Positions 53,072 through 62,134 of a stretch of DNA of 64,000 bases are shown one piece after another. Position 1 is the first letter of the stretch. The number at the start of each line of letters is the position of its first letter. A program made the translations under genes and the position numbers. The stretch spans positions 62,001 to 126,000 of the forward strand of contig CALCJK010000011.1 in the NCBI GenBank assembly GCA_937967455.1, given 5' to 3'. The notes under the pieces were generated by a model. The model did no database searches, was not told where the DNA came from, and was given only the letters and a program-made list of their open reading frames with translations. This DNA is from an uncultured bacterium (lineage in GTDB: Bacteria > Bacteroidota > Ignavibacteria > UBA10030 > BY39).

Positions 53072-53084
53072 GCATATAAATTTT

Positions 53085-54767
53085 ATGATTGAATATCTTA
53101 AAAAAATATTAATCCTGCTTTTCTTTTGTAGGTTAGTATTTACTCAAGAAAGCTTGATAAAATCTGAAATTGCTGAATATTTAAAAAATTTACCGATTGA
53201 ATCACCACGTATAACATTACCAGTATTTCCGCCTAATATAGTTAACATTAAGGATTTTGGTGCAATTGGTGATGGAAAATTTTTAAACACTATAGCAATT
53301 AAATCTGCAATTGAACACTGTGTAAGGTTAGGTGGTGGAACTGTGTTAATCCCTGCTGGAGTTTGGTTAACAGGTCCAATTAAACTTGAAAGCAATATTA
53401 ATCTAAAGCTCGAGCGCGGCGCTTTTATTCAGTTTAGTAAGAATATTGGTGATTATCCAATCATAGAAAGATTAGATGATAAATCCAAAAAATTTATCAT
53501 GGCTTCACCAATTTATGCAGCAAATGCTGAGAATATTGCAATAACAGGTGAGGGTATTATTGACGGTGCAGGTGAAGTATGGAGATATGTGAAAAAAGAG
53601 AAGCAAACTGAACAGCAATGGCGAGACCTTGTATATTCTGGAGGAGTTGTTTCAGCTGATGGAAAACAATGGTGGCCATCTAAAGAAGCAATGGAAGCTG
53701 AACAATATATTGATGAACTCGAAAAGAGCGGAAAAAAATTAACAAGAAAAGATGTTGAAAAAACTAAAGAATATTTTCGCCCAGATTTCGTTCGTTTATC
53801 AAGATCAGAAAGAATCCTAATAGATGGAGTTACTTTTCTGAACTCACCACGCTTTCATTTACATTTTGTCCAATCTGAGAATATTGTCGTGCGTAATGTA
53901 AAAGTTTACTCACCCTGGTGGGGGCAAAATACCGATGGAATTGACCTAAGTGCTTGTCGTGATGTGCTTGTTTATAAATCAACAGTAGATGTTGGAGATG
54001 ATGGGATTTGTATAAAACCTTCAAAAATATACGATGAACAAACTCCGGGTCCGGCCTGTGAACGAATTTTAATAACTGATAATGTAGTGTATCATGCTCA
54101 TGGCGGTTTTGTTATCGGTAGCGAAGGAGTTGGTGGAGCTAAAAATATTTATGTTAAAGATAATACATTTATTGGTACTGATGTAGGGATACGGTTTAAG
54201 TGTGCGCGAGACCGCGGTGGACTTATAGAAAACATATTTATTGAAAAAATTACTATGAGAGACATTAAGGAACAGGCAATTTTATTTGATATGTTTTATA
54301 ATTCTGGTAACCCCGAGACTGTCCTGAAAAATTCTAATTTACTCAACAAAAATGAACCAATTACTACATTAACTCCTGTATACCAGAATATATTCATAAA
54401 AAATATTACCTGTTTAGATGCAAATCGTTCGATTTTAATTAATGGATTAAGTGAATTACCTATAAAAAATGTAGTAATCGAAAATTCCTATATATCATCT
54501 AAAATTGGGGCGTCAATTACAAATGCTGATAGTGTAAGAATATTAAATTCAGAATTTAAATTTAAGACAGGCCCTGCTTTCACTATCTCACAATCTAAAA
54601 ATCTTTTTTTTAATGGAATAACTTTTAATCCTGTAAATGAAAAATTTTTTCACATTAAGGGTGATAAAACGAAAAATATTATACTCGAAAATGTAAACTT
54701 TTCTAATCCAGATAAACAAATTCTTATTAGCGATAAAGCAAATAAAAATGCTATCATACATAAATAA
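53085..54767 (+). CDS. GH28 polygalacturonase
   Basis: Second GH28 enzyme of the locus, 560 residues, with an ordinary signal peptide (ending RLVFTQ). Catalytic motifs: QNTDGIDLS, VGDDGICIKPS with paired Asp, HAHGGFVIGSEGVGG with the active-site His, and GIRFKCARDRGG. An insert of about 75 residues around QQWRDLVYSGGVVSADGKQW, between the second and third parts of the helix, is not shared by the first GH28 copy. This points to different substrate or subsite use. No sorting domain is present, so it is probably periplasmic. It overlaps the CE8 gene by 20 bases. Confidence 0.93.
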   Translation: MIEYLKKILILLFFCRLVFTQESLIKSEIAEYLKNLPIESPRITLPVFPPNIVNIKDFGAIGDGKFLNTIAIKSAIEHCVRLGGGTVLIPAGVWLTGPIKLESNINLKLERGAFIQFSKNIGDYPIIERLDDKSKKFIMASPIYAANAENIAITGEGIIDGAGEVWRYVKKEKQTEQQWRDLVYSGGVVSADGKQWWPSKEAMEAEQYIDELEKSGKKLTRKDVEKTKEYFRPDFVRLSRSERILIDGVTFLNSPRFHLHFVQSENIVVRNVKVYSPWWGQNTDGIDLSACRDVLVYKSTVDVGDDGICIKPSKIYDEQTPGPACERILITDNVVYHAHGGFVIGSEGVGGAKNIYVKDNTFIGTDVGIRFKCARDRGGLIENIFIEKITMRDIKEQAILFDMFYNSGNPETVLKNSNLLNKNEPITTLTPVYQNIFIKNITCLDANRSILINGLSELPIKNVVIENSYISSKIGASITNADSVRILNSEFKFKTGPAFTISQSKNLFFNGITFNPVNEKFFHIKGDKTKNIILENVNFSNPDKQILISDKANKNAIIHK

Positions 54768-56016
54768 AATATTTCTGTTTTTATTTTTTAATTTATCTCT
54801 TGGATATTGTACTGAACGAGCAGATATTATTGTTGCACAAGATGGAAGTGGTCATTTTACATCAATTCAAGCAGCACTCGATTCTGTTCCAGACTCTCCC
54901 GATAGATATTGGATTATTTTAATTAAAAATGGTGGATATAGAGAGAAATTGTTTATAACAAAGAGTAAGGTTTGTCTTGTTGGGGAAGACCGTGAAAAAA
55001 CTATAGTAATTTATCCGGAGTTAAGAAAAAATTGGCGTGCAAATAATCCTGACGATTGGGGTGCTGCAGTAATTAATATCGGAAATGAAGTTACAGACAT
55101 TGTACTTGCAAATCTTACAATTTATAATAACTATGGTTCATTGTACGAAGATCATGATCATCAATTTGCAATTCGTAGTGGTGGTAATTCCAATAGAATA
55201 ATTATTGTAAACTGCAATGTTTGGGCAGATGGTGGAGATACGGTTAGTCTATGGAATAGCAATTCGGGTATGTATTATCACGCAAATTGTGATTTTAAAG
55301 GTTGGGTCGATTATGTTTGCCCAAGAGCTTGGTGTTACATAACTGATAGTAAATTTTATGGCTTCAATAAAACAGCAAGCATCTGGCACGATGGCAAAGC
55401 CGATAGCACAATGAAATTTGTAATCCGAAATTCTGAATTTGATGGAGTTGATGGCTTCCCACTTGGTCGTTATCATCACGATGCGCATTTCTTTCTTGTT
55501 GATTGCAAATTCTCAAAAACGATGAAAGATCAGCCAATATATCCTGCTTCTGATTCGTCTAAATATAAATGGGGACAGAGAAAATATTTCTGGAATTGTC
55601 ATCGAGATGGTAATGATTATGCCTGGTATGCAAATAATTTAAATTCGGCCTATGAAGGAGCCGTTGAGGAAAAACAAATTACAGCATTATGGACATTTAA
55701 AGGTAAATGGGATCCAGAACGCACAATGCCAGCAGTTCTGCCATTTACAAGTATTCCTCATCCCAGAAATGGTGCTTATAGTGTATCTTCGGAAAATGTT
55801 GATACATTAAGATGGATTGGTGGTAGGAATGCTGTTTCATATAATATATATTTTTCTAATGATAACCCTCCAAAGTTTACAAAAAATCTAAAAGAGAATT
55901 TTTACATTCTCAATGATTTAAAACCAGCTCATTCATATTATTGGCGTGTAGATGTAGTAACAGAAAACGATACAATTATCGGAGATTTATGGACTTTCAC
56001 AACAAAATCAAACTAA
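54748..56016 (+). CDS. CE8-type pectin methylesterase with C-terminal FN3-like domain
   Basis: A 422-residue exported protein (signal peptide ending near SLGYC). The beta-helix esterase part begins DIIVAQDGSGHFTSIQAALDSVP, the classic CE8 opening. The active-site Asp residues appear as GGDTVSLW and GWVDYVCPRAW, and an Arg in PLGRYHHD. Compared with canonical enzymes (QDT, DFIFG, GRPW) the Gln before DT is Gly and DFIFG is DYVCP, so this is a divergent branch. Removing methyl esters would open pectin to the lyases and GH28 enzymes. Residues from about 345 form an FN3-like domain (SYYWRVDVVTENDTIIGDLWTF). The start codon lies inside the upstream gene; translational coupling is likely. Confidence 0.86.
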   Translation: MLSYINKIFLFLFFNLSLGYCTERADIIVAQDGSGHFTSIQAALDSVPDSPDRYWIILIKNGGYREKLFITKSKVCLVGEDREKTIVIYPELRKNWRANNPDDWGAAVINIGNEVTDIVLANLTIYNNYGSLYEDHDHQFAIRSGGNSNRIIIVNCNVWADGGDTVSLWNSNSGMYYHANCDFKGWVDYVCPRAWCYITDSKFYGFNKTASIWHDGKADSTMKFVIRNSEFDGVDGFPLGRYHHDAHFFLVDCKFSKTMKDQPIYPASDSSKYKWGQRKYFWNCHRDGNDYAWYANNLNSAYEGAVEEKQITALWTFKGKWDPERTMPAVLPFTSIPHPRNGAYSVSSENVDTLRWIGGRNAVSYNIYFSNDNPPKFTKNLKENFYILNDLKPAHSYYWRVDVVTENDTIIGDLWTFTTKSN

Positions 56017-56023
56017 TAATTAT

Positions 56024-57253
56024 ATGTTAAAGGATTTGTTAAAATATTTTGTAATCTTAATGATTCTAATGTTAACTGGTTGTAATAAGAAGGATATAAA
56101 AGTTTACTTAAAGAATCCAATATCATTGGAGAGAATTGATGAACCAGTACAAATAAGTTTGGAAAAAATTGACAAAACAGGATTAGATTATTTTAATATT
56201 AGTGTTTATGATGGTGATTCAGAAATTCCATTCCAGATTGAGGATTTAGATATGAATAAGATTCCTGATCATATTACACTTGTATTAAATTTTAAATCTG
56301 AAGAAAAAAAGGAAATAAAAATTTATAATAAACCTACACAAAGCAGTTTTAAGAAACGAACTCAGGCAGAACTCTCCCGGAAATTTGATTATGAATTTAA
56401 AAATGGTAAATATTCAGGTGGATATTTTAAAAATATAGATTGGATTCGAGTTCCTGACGGTCACAAAGATCACGATGCGTTGTTTAGATATGAAGGTCCA
56501 GGCTGGGAATCAGAAAAAGTTGGTTACAGATTTTATTTAGACCAGCGAAATAGAATTGATATATTTGGAAAAAAAGTTAATGATTTAGTACTTCAGGAAA
56601 TAGGATTAAATGATTTGGAGGCTAAAGATGATTCGTATCATAATATGCAATGGTGGGGTATGGATATATTTAAAGTCGGTAACTCACTTGGTCTGGGATC
56701 TATTGCAATGCGTTATAATAATAAACTTTATACTGTCGAGGAGACTGATAGCGTATATTGTTATATCGAATCTAATGGAGTACTAAGATCTGGTGTAAAG
56801 ACAAAATATTTTGGTTGGCAGGTAGGAGAGAACAAATATTATCTTGAAAGTGATTTCTCAATCTTTGCTGGAAGTAGAATGACGAGAGTAAGTTTAATTA
56901 TTGATCCTGTTCCACCTAATATTTGTACAGGCCTGGCAAAAGCGGAAAATACAGAATATTTTGAGAGTGAAGATAAACTAAGTAAATGGCAGTATATTGC
57001 ACTTTATGGGAAACAATCCCTAGCTGGCGATGACCTTGGTATAGCAATAATTTTTCAAAGAGAGAATCTAATACAAAAATCTGAAGACGATCTGAATTAC
57101 GTAATTAATTTAAATACAAAAAATGGAAAATTGACTTATTATTTTCTTGCTGCATGGCAACAAGAAGTTGATGGAATAAAAAATATTGAGGAATTCAAAA
57201 ATTACTTGGAAAATATTTTGTTAGTTTTAAATAACCCTATAGAAATATTGTAA
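56024..57253 (+). CDS. DUF4861-family lipoprotein
   Basis: A 409-residue lipoprotein with lipobox LTGC after a hydrophobic leader. The body begins IKVYLKNPISLERIDEPVQISL and contains WGMDIFKVGNSLGLGSIAM, which fits the DUF4861 family found in pectin and hexuronate loci of Bacteroidota. The biochemical role is not known to me; a carbohydrate-binding or processing beta-rich fold is likely. It sits between the pectin esterase (7 bases upstream) and the MFS transporter, so it belongs to the pectin set. The family call is from memory and moderate. Confidence 0.65.
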   Translation: MLKDLLKYFVILMILMLTGCNKKDIKVYLKNPISLERIDEPVQISLEKIDKTGLDYFNISVYDGDSEIPFQIEDLDMNKIPDHITLVLNFKSEEKKEIKIYNKPTQSSFKKRTQAELSRKFDYEFKNGKYSGGYFKNIDWIRVPDGHKDHDALFRYEGPGWESEKVGYRFYLDQRNRIDIFGKKVNDLVLQEIGLNDLEAKDDSYHNMQWWGMDIFKVGNSLGLGSIAMRYNNKLYTVEETDSVYCYIESNGVLRSGVKTKYFGWQVGENKYYLESDFSIFAGSRMTRVSLIIDPVPPNICTGLAKAENTEYFESEDKLSKWQYIALYGKQSLAGDDLGIAIIFQRENLIQKSEDDLNYVINLNTKNGKLTYYFLAAWQQEVDGIKNIEEFKNYLENILLVLNNPIEIL

Positions 57254-57295
57254 ATGTTTATAAACAAAAACTCAAAAAATAATGAAGGAAAATTA

Positions 57296-58570
57296 ATGCA
57301 GGAAACCTTAAATGTAAAACCAAGGATTGGTCATTACAGATGGACAATCTGTGCTTTATTATTCTTTGCAACAACCATTAATTATATTGATCGACAGGTA
57401 CTGGGAATACTTGCTCCATTACTTGAAAAAGAAATCGGATGGAATGAAATAGAATATGGATACATCGTTACCGCATTTCAAGCAGCGTATGCATTGGGTA
57501 TGTTGTTAGTCGGTAGAATGATGGATTTACTCGGAACAAAGAGGGGCTACTCAATTTCGGTTTTTGTATGGAGTATTGCGGCGATGGCGCATGCTGCTGC
57601 TCGTTCAGCTTTAGGTTTTGGATTTGCAAGATTTTTTCTAGGATTAGGTGAATCTGGAAATTTTCCAGCTGCCATAAAAACTGTAGCAGAATGGTTTCCT
57701 AAAAAAGAACGTGCACTCGCAACTGGAATTTTTAATGCAGGATCAAATGTTGGTGCAATTATTGCTCCACTCGTAGTTCCATGGATAGCCATAACATATG
57801 GTTGGCAAGAAGCTTTCATTATCACAGGTGCGATTGGCTTTATTTGGATAATATCCTGGTGGATATTGTACGAGATTCCATCAAAACAAAAACGCCTTTC
57901 AAAAGCTGAGTATGATTATATTCATAGCGATCCTGTTGAACCAATGGAAAAAGTTCCATGGGCTAAATTGTTTACATATAAACAAACCTGGGCATTCGCT
58001 ATTGGAAAGTTTTTAACCGATCCTATATGGTGGTTTTACTTATATTGGGTTCCAAAGTTTTTACATCAAAACTATGGACTTTCATTAATGCAAATGGGTC
58101 CACCACTGGTTGTAATTTATATATCTGCTGATGTTGGTAGTGTTTTCGGTGGTTGGTTATCTTCATTTTTTATAAAGAGAGGTTGGTCAGTGAATAAGGG
58201 AAGAAAAATTGCAATGCTAATTTGTGCAATATCGGTTATTCCAATAGTTTTTGCTTCACAAGCTACTTCCGTTTGGATGGCAGTAGTTTTATTAAGTTTG
58301 GCTACTGCTGCACATCAGGGTTGGTCAGCTAATCTTTTTACAACAACATCAGATATGTTTCCACGACGCGCCGTTGGCTCCGTTGTGGGAATTGGTGGTA
58401 TGGCTGGTGCAATTGGTGGTATGTTTATAGCTACAGCAGCTGGTTTCATACTTGAATTAACTAAGAGTTATGTAGCTCTATTCATAATATGCGGTTCAGC
58501 ATATCTTTTAGCACTGGCAATTATTCAACTGTTAGCACCTAAACTTCAACAAATAGAATTAAAAGATTAG
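57296..58570 (+). CDS. MFS hexuronate transporter, ExuT/ACS family
   Basis: Inner-membrane symporter of about 424 residues with 12 hydrophobic segments. NYIDRQVLGILAPLLEKEIGW and the following MMDLLGTKRGYSIS are typical of the anion:cation symporter family that includes E. coli ExuT; GLGESGNFPAAIKTVAEWFPKKERALATGIFNAGSNVGAI is the central ACS signature. It should import galacturonate or glucuronate released by the upstream enzymes. I choose the ATG at 57296, with AAGGA about seven bases before it; the track's 57254 start adds a charged leader not expected in the family. Confidence 0.9.
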   Translation: MQETLNVKPRIGHYRWTICALLFFATTINYIDRQVLGILAPLLEKEIGWNEIEYGYIVTAFQAAYALGMLLVGRMMDLLGTKRGYSISVFVWSIAAMAHAAARSALGFGFARFFLGLGESGNFPAAIKTVAEWFPKKERALATGIFNAGSNVGAIIAPLVVPWIAITYGWQEAFIITGAIGFIWIISWWILYEIPSKQKRLSKAEYDYIHSDPVEPMEKVPWAKLFTYKQTWAFAIGKFLTDPIWWFYLYWVPKFLHQNYGLSLMQMGPPLVVIYISADVGSVFGGWLSSFFIKRGWSVNKGRKIAMLICAISVIPIVFASQATSVWMAVVLLSLATAAHQGWSANLFTTTSDMFPRRAVGSVVGIGGMAGAIGGMFIATAAGFILELTKSYVALFIICGSAYLLALAIIQLLAPKLQQIELKD

Positions 58571-58581
58571 GAGTGTTTATT

Positions 58582-59433
58582 ATGCCAAAAATTTCTTTTG
58601 ATGATTTGAAAGACAAAGTATGTGTTATTACTGGTGGTGCTGGTATAATCGGAAAAGCACTTTGCGAAGGTTTAGCTGCGGTTGGAGTAAAAATTGCTGT
58701 TTTAGATATTGACCTAAAACTGGCTACACAAACAGCGCAAACACTGGAGGATCAATTTAAATCAAGTGCAATTGGTTTGGAAGCTAATGTTTTAAGTGTA
58801 GAGTCTCTCCAAAACGCAAAAAAAATAATAAATAAAAATCTTGGTAAAATAAATTTTCTTATAAACTGTGCTGGTGGAAATTCTCCTAAAGCTACAACAA
58901 AGGTAGAGTTTATCGAAGAAAGTAACTTGAAAGATTTAAGTTCCACATTTTTTGGACTTGAATTGGATGGTTTTAAACAAGTTTTTGATTTGAATTTTTT
59001 AGGAACAGTGCTTCCAACAATGGTTTTTGCAACTGATATGATTGAGTCAAAATATGGCTCGATTCTGAATATATCATCAATGAACTCATTCAGACCTCTA
59101 ACAAAAATTCCTGCATATTCAGCGGCTAAAGCTTCGATAAATAATTTAACACAATGGTTGGCAGTACATTTTGCAAAAATGAATGTTAGAGTCAATGCTA
59201 TTGCTCCAGGATTTTTCCTGACTAATCAAAACAGATTTTTATTAATTGATGAGAGAAATGGTGCATTAACGCCCCGTGGCGAAAAAATTATTTCAGCAAC
59301 ACCAATGGCAATGTTCGGTGAACCAGAAGATTTACAAGGTGTCACATTATTTCTCCTATCAGAATTATCAAAGTTTATTACTGGTGTTGTGATTCCAGTT
59401 GATGGTGGTTTCAGCGCTTATTCTGGAGTTTAA
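58582..59433 (+). CDS. uxuB: SDR-type D-fructuronate reductase (mannonate oxidoreductase)
   Basis: A 283-residue short-chain dehydrogenase. Nucleotide site VITGGAGIIGKA near residue 20; NCAGGNSPKATT; GFKQVFDLNFLGT; NISSMNSFRPLTKIPAYSAAK with the Y-x3-K catalytic pair; NAIAPGFFLTNQNR; VIPVDGGFSAYSGV at the end. This combination matches the SDR version of fructuronate reductase (as in Bacillus UxuB/YjmF), which reduces D-fructuronate to D-mannonate with NAD(P)H. It follows the hexuronate transporter directly. The ATG at 58582 has AGGAG eight bases upstream and is preferred to the track's GTG at 58573. UxaC and UxuA are not in the window. Confidence 0.88.
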   Translation: MPKISFDDLKDKVCVITGGAGIIGKALCEGLAAVGVKIAVLDIDLKLATQTAQTLEDQFKSSAIGLEANVLSVESLQNAKKIINKNLGKINFLINCAGGNSPKATTKVEFIEESNLKDLSSTFFGLELDGFKQVFDLNFLGTVLPTMVFATDMIESKYGSILNISSMNSFRPLTKIPAYSAAKASINNLTQWLAVHFAKMNVRVNAIAPGFFLTNQNRFLLIDERNGALTPRGEKIISATPMAMFGEPEDLQGVTLFLLSELSKFITGVVIPVDGGFSAYSGV

Positions 59434-59502
59434 ATTATGCATTTTAACTTAAAAATATTAAAAAAAAATTAAAATAAAGAAAGGAAAAAAAGGAAATACT
59501 CT

Positions 59503-60957
59503 ATGGCAAAAAAAGCAGACATTGGGTTAATTGGTTTAGCAGTGATGGGCGAAAATCTCGTCCTTAATATGGAAAGTAAAGGATTTACAGTTGCTGTTTA
59601 CAACAGAACTGTGGAAAAAGTTGATAATTTCATCAAAGGAAGAGCAAAGGATAAGAATATCTTAGGCACATATTCATTACAGGAATTAGTAAATGTGCTT
59701 GAAAAACCAAGAAGGGTAATGTTAATGGTTAAAGCAGGTAAACCTGTCGACGACTTTATTGAGCTTCTTCTGCCATATCTTGAAAAAGGTGATATAATTA
59801 TTGATGGTGGTAATTCACACTTTCCAGATACAATTCGTCGCACAAAATATCTCGAAAGTAAAGGATTGCTATTTATCGGTACTGGTGTTTCTGGTGGTGA
59901 AGAAGGTGCATTACGAGGTCCTTCCATTATGCCTGGTGGATCACCAGATGCCTGGCAATATGTTAAACCAATTTTTCAGGCAATTGCAGCAAAAGTAGAT
60001 GATGGTACTCCATGCTGTGAGTGGGTTGGAAAAGATGGAGCTGGACATTTTGTAAAAATGGTGCATAACGGGATCGAGTACGGAGATATGCAATTAATAT
60101 CTGAAACTTATCAGATTATGCGCGAACTTCTGGGTATGAGTGCCGATGAAATGCATGAAGTGTTTAAGAAATGGAACAGCAAAGACCTCAATAGCTATCT
60201 CATAGAAATAACAGCTGATATTTTGGCTTTCAAAGATACAGATGGGAAACCACTTGTAGATAAAATACTTGATACTGCTGGTCAAAAAGGAACAGGTAAA
60301 TGGACAAGTGTTGAAGCACTTGATCTTGGTATACCTCTGACCTTGATTAGCGAGGCTGTATTTGCTCGATGTCTTTCAGCAATGAAAGATGAGCGTGTGG
60401 CTGCATCAAAAATTTTAACTGGTGCAAAAATTAAATTTGATGGTGACAAAGTTCAGTTTTTAAATGATCTGGAAAAAGCTTTATACGCATCAAAAATTGT
60501 ATCATATGCTCAGGGCTTTACACTTATGCGAGCTGCCTCTGAAGAATATAAATGGAATCTAAATTATGGTAACATTGCTCTGCTTTGGCGAAATGGATGT
60601 ATAATTAGATCAGTATTTTTAGGTAAAATTAAAGAAGCATTCGATAAAAATCCCAATTTGACTAATTTGATACTGGATCCGTTTTTCAAAGAAAAAATTG
60701 AAAATGCTCAGGAATCCTGGCGTCGCGTTATATCAACTGCGGTTTTAAATGGAATATGGATACCAGCATTTTCTACTGCACTGAATTATTTTGACGGATA
60801 CAGAGCTGAACACCTTCCAGCTAATTTACTTCAGGCTCAACGAGATTACTTCGGGGCACATCAATATGAAAGAATTGATCGTCCTCGAGGTGAATTTTTC
60901 CATACAAACTGGACTGGTAGAGGTGGCGAAACAGCATCAACTGCTTATACAGTATAA
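59503..60957 (+). CDS. gnd: 6-phosphogluconate dehydrogenase (decarboxylating)
   Basis: Oxidises 6-phosphogluconate to ribulose-5-phosphate and CO2 in the pentose phosphate pathway. The 484 residues have the N-terminal dinucleotide fold (GLIGLAVMGENL, with YNRT suggesting NADP), the substrate motif GTGVSGGEEGALRGPSIMPGG, GAGHFVKMVHNGIEYGDMQ with the catalytic Lys, and the C-terminal HTNWTGRGG tail that reaches the partner's active site. The long form of the enzyme is complete. Its place among hexuronate genes rather than with zwf suggests that gluconate or 6-phosphogluconate is made in this locus. AAAGGAAA precedes the ATG. Confidence 0.96.
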   Translation: MAKKADIGLIGLAVMGENLVLNMESKGFTVAVYNRTVEKVDNFIKGRAKDKNILGTYSLQELVNVLEKPRRVMLMVKAGKPVDDFIELLLPYLEKGDIIIDGGNSHFPDTIRRTKYLESKGLLFIGTGVSGGEEGALRGPSIMPGGSPDAWQYVKPIFQAIAAKVDDGTPCCEWVGKDGAGHFVKMVHNGIEYGDMQLISETYQIMRELLGMSADEMHEVFKKWNSKDLNSYLIEITADILAFKDTDGKPLVDKILDTAGQKGTGKWTSVEALDLGIPLTLISEAVFARCLSAMKDERVAASKILTGAKIKFDGDKVQFLNDLEKALYASKIVSYAQGFTLMRAASEEYKWNLNYGNIALLWRNGCIIRSVFLGKIKEAFDKNPNLTNLILDPFFKEKIENAQESWRRVISTAVLNGIWIPAFSTALNYFDGYRAEHLPANLLQAQRDYFGAHQYERIDRPRGEFFHTNWTGRGGETASTAYTV

Positions 60958-60976
60958 AAAAATATTTAATTGAAAT

Positions 60977-62131
60977 ATGAAAATAATCGCTGATAAAAAT
61001 ATTCACTTTGTAGATCAAGCATTTAAACAGTTTGGTGATGTAGAACTGATTCCAACGACCGAATTTAAAAATGATGTAATTAAAAATGCTGATGTGATTA
61101 TTGTCCGTTCTGAAGTAAAAGTTAATCAGAAGCTTCTTGATGGATCAAACGTAAAATTTGTTGGAACGTCTACAATTGGAACTGATCACATTGATCTAAA
61201 TTATCTTCAAAAGCAAAACATCGGTTTTGCAAATGCACCTGGAAGTAATTCAAATTCTGTTGCAGAATATGTGGTTGCAGCTCTACTTGAACTTCAGGAA
61301 AAATACGATATCGATTTAAATAAAAAATCAATTGGTGTGGTCGGTATTGGGAATTGCGGAAGCAAAGTTGTTAAGTATACAAAAGCGCTTGGTATGAATG
61401 TAGTTCAAAACGATCCACCTTTGAAAAGATTAACAGGTAATCCCAATTTTGTACCGCTTGATGAGTTAATGAACTGCGATATAATTACGCTTCATGTACC
61501 ATTAACATATGATGGAGAAGATAGAACATACCATTTATTTGATCGATCTCGAATATTTAAAATGAAGAGTGGTTCGATTTTGATAAATACATCCCGTGGA
61601 GCAGTTGTTGAAACAACTGCTCTTAAGGATGCACTTTCTTCTGGTCATTTGTTAACCGCAGTAATTGATGTTTGGGAAAACGAGCCTAATATCGATTCTG
61701 AACTTCTCGAAAAAGTATTTATTGGAACACCCCATATCGCTGGTTACTCACTCGATGGTAAAGTCAACGCTATAAAAATGGTTTACCAGGCAGCCTGTAA
61801 ATATTTTAATCAAAAAATAATTTGGGATCCATCTCCTGAGTTACAGAAAACAAAATGGCTAGGCAGATTGAAATCAGAAGTAGTCGTCGACATTAAAACT
61901 TCACTAAATCAAATTATCAAGAACAATTATGATATTCTCGAAGATCATGAGAAAATGGAAATGTTATGTAAGTTACCTAAATCACAACAGGGACTTTATT
62001 TCATGACTCTGAGAACTAACTATCCGATAAGGAGAGAATTTTTTAATACTAATGTTCGTATTCGTAAGGAGCAATCTGAATTAAAAAATATATTAGAAGC
62101 TTTGAATTTTAAAGTTGTTATGTTGGATTAA
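60977..62131 (+). CDS. pdxB: 4-phosphoerythronate dehydrogenase-type D-2-hydroxyacid dehydrogenase
   Basis: A 384-residue D-2-hydroxyacid dehydrogenase. GTSTIGTDHIDL, GVVGIGNCGSKV (NAD site), DPPLKRLTG, ITLHVPLTYDG, LINTSRGAVV and TPHIAGYSLDGK place it in the PdxB branch; the extra C-terminal part (QQGLYFMTLRTNYPIRREF) matches the PdxB dimerisation region and its length. PdxB oxidises 4-phosphoerythronate on the way to pyridoxal phosphate. Here it lies between gnd and a LarA-family gene in a sugar-acid cluster, so action on a related sugar acid is possible, but the sequence itself reads as PdxB. Confidence 0.8.
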   Translation: MKIIADKNIHFVDQAFKQFGDVELIPTTEFKNDVIKNADVIIVRSEVKVNQKLLDGSNVKFVGTSTIGTDHIDLNYLQKQNIGFANAPGSNSNSVAEYVVAALLELQEKYDIDLNKKSIGVVGIGNCGSKVVKYTKALGMNVVQNDPPLKRLTGNPNFVPLDELMNCDIITLHVPLTYDGEDRTYHLFDRSRIFKMKSGSILINTSRGAVVETTALKDALSSGHLLTAVIDVWENEPNIDSELLEKVFIGTPHIAGYSLDGKVNAIKMVYQAACKYFNQKIIWDPSPELQKTKWLGRLKSEVVVDIKTSLNQIIKNNYDILEDHEKMEMLCKLPKSQQGLYFMTLRTNYPIRREFFNTNVRIRKEQSELKNILEALNFKVVMLD

Positions 62132-62134
62132 AAT

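Noticed and set aside
58752-59195. Minus-strand ORF of 147 residues
   Set aside because: Lies fully inside the fructuronate reductase gene in another frame; no family motifs.
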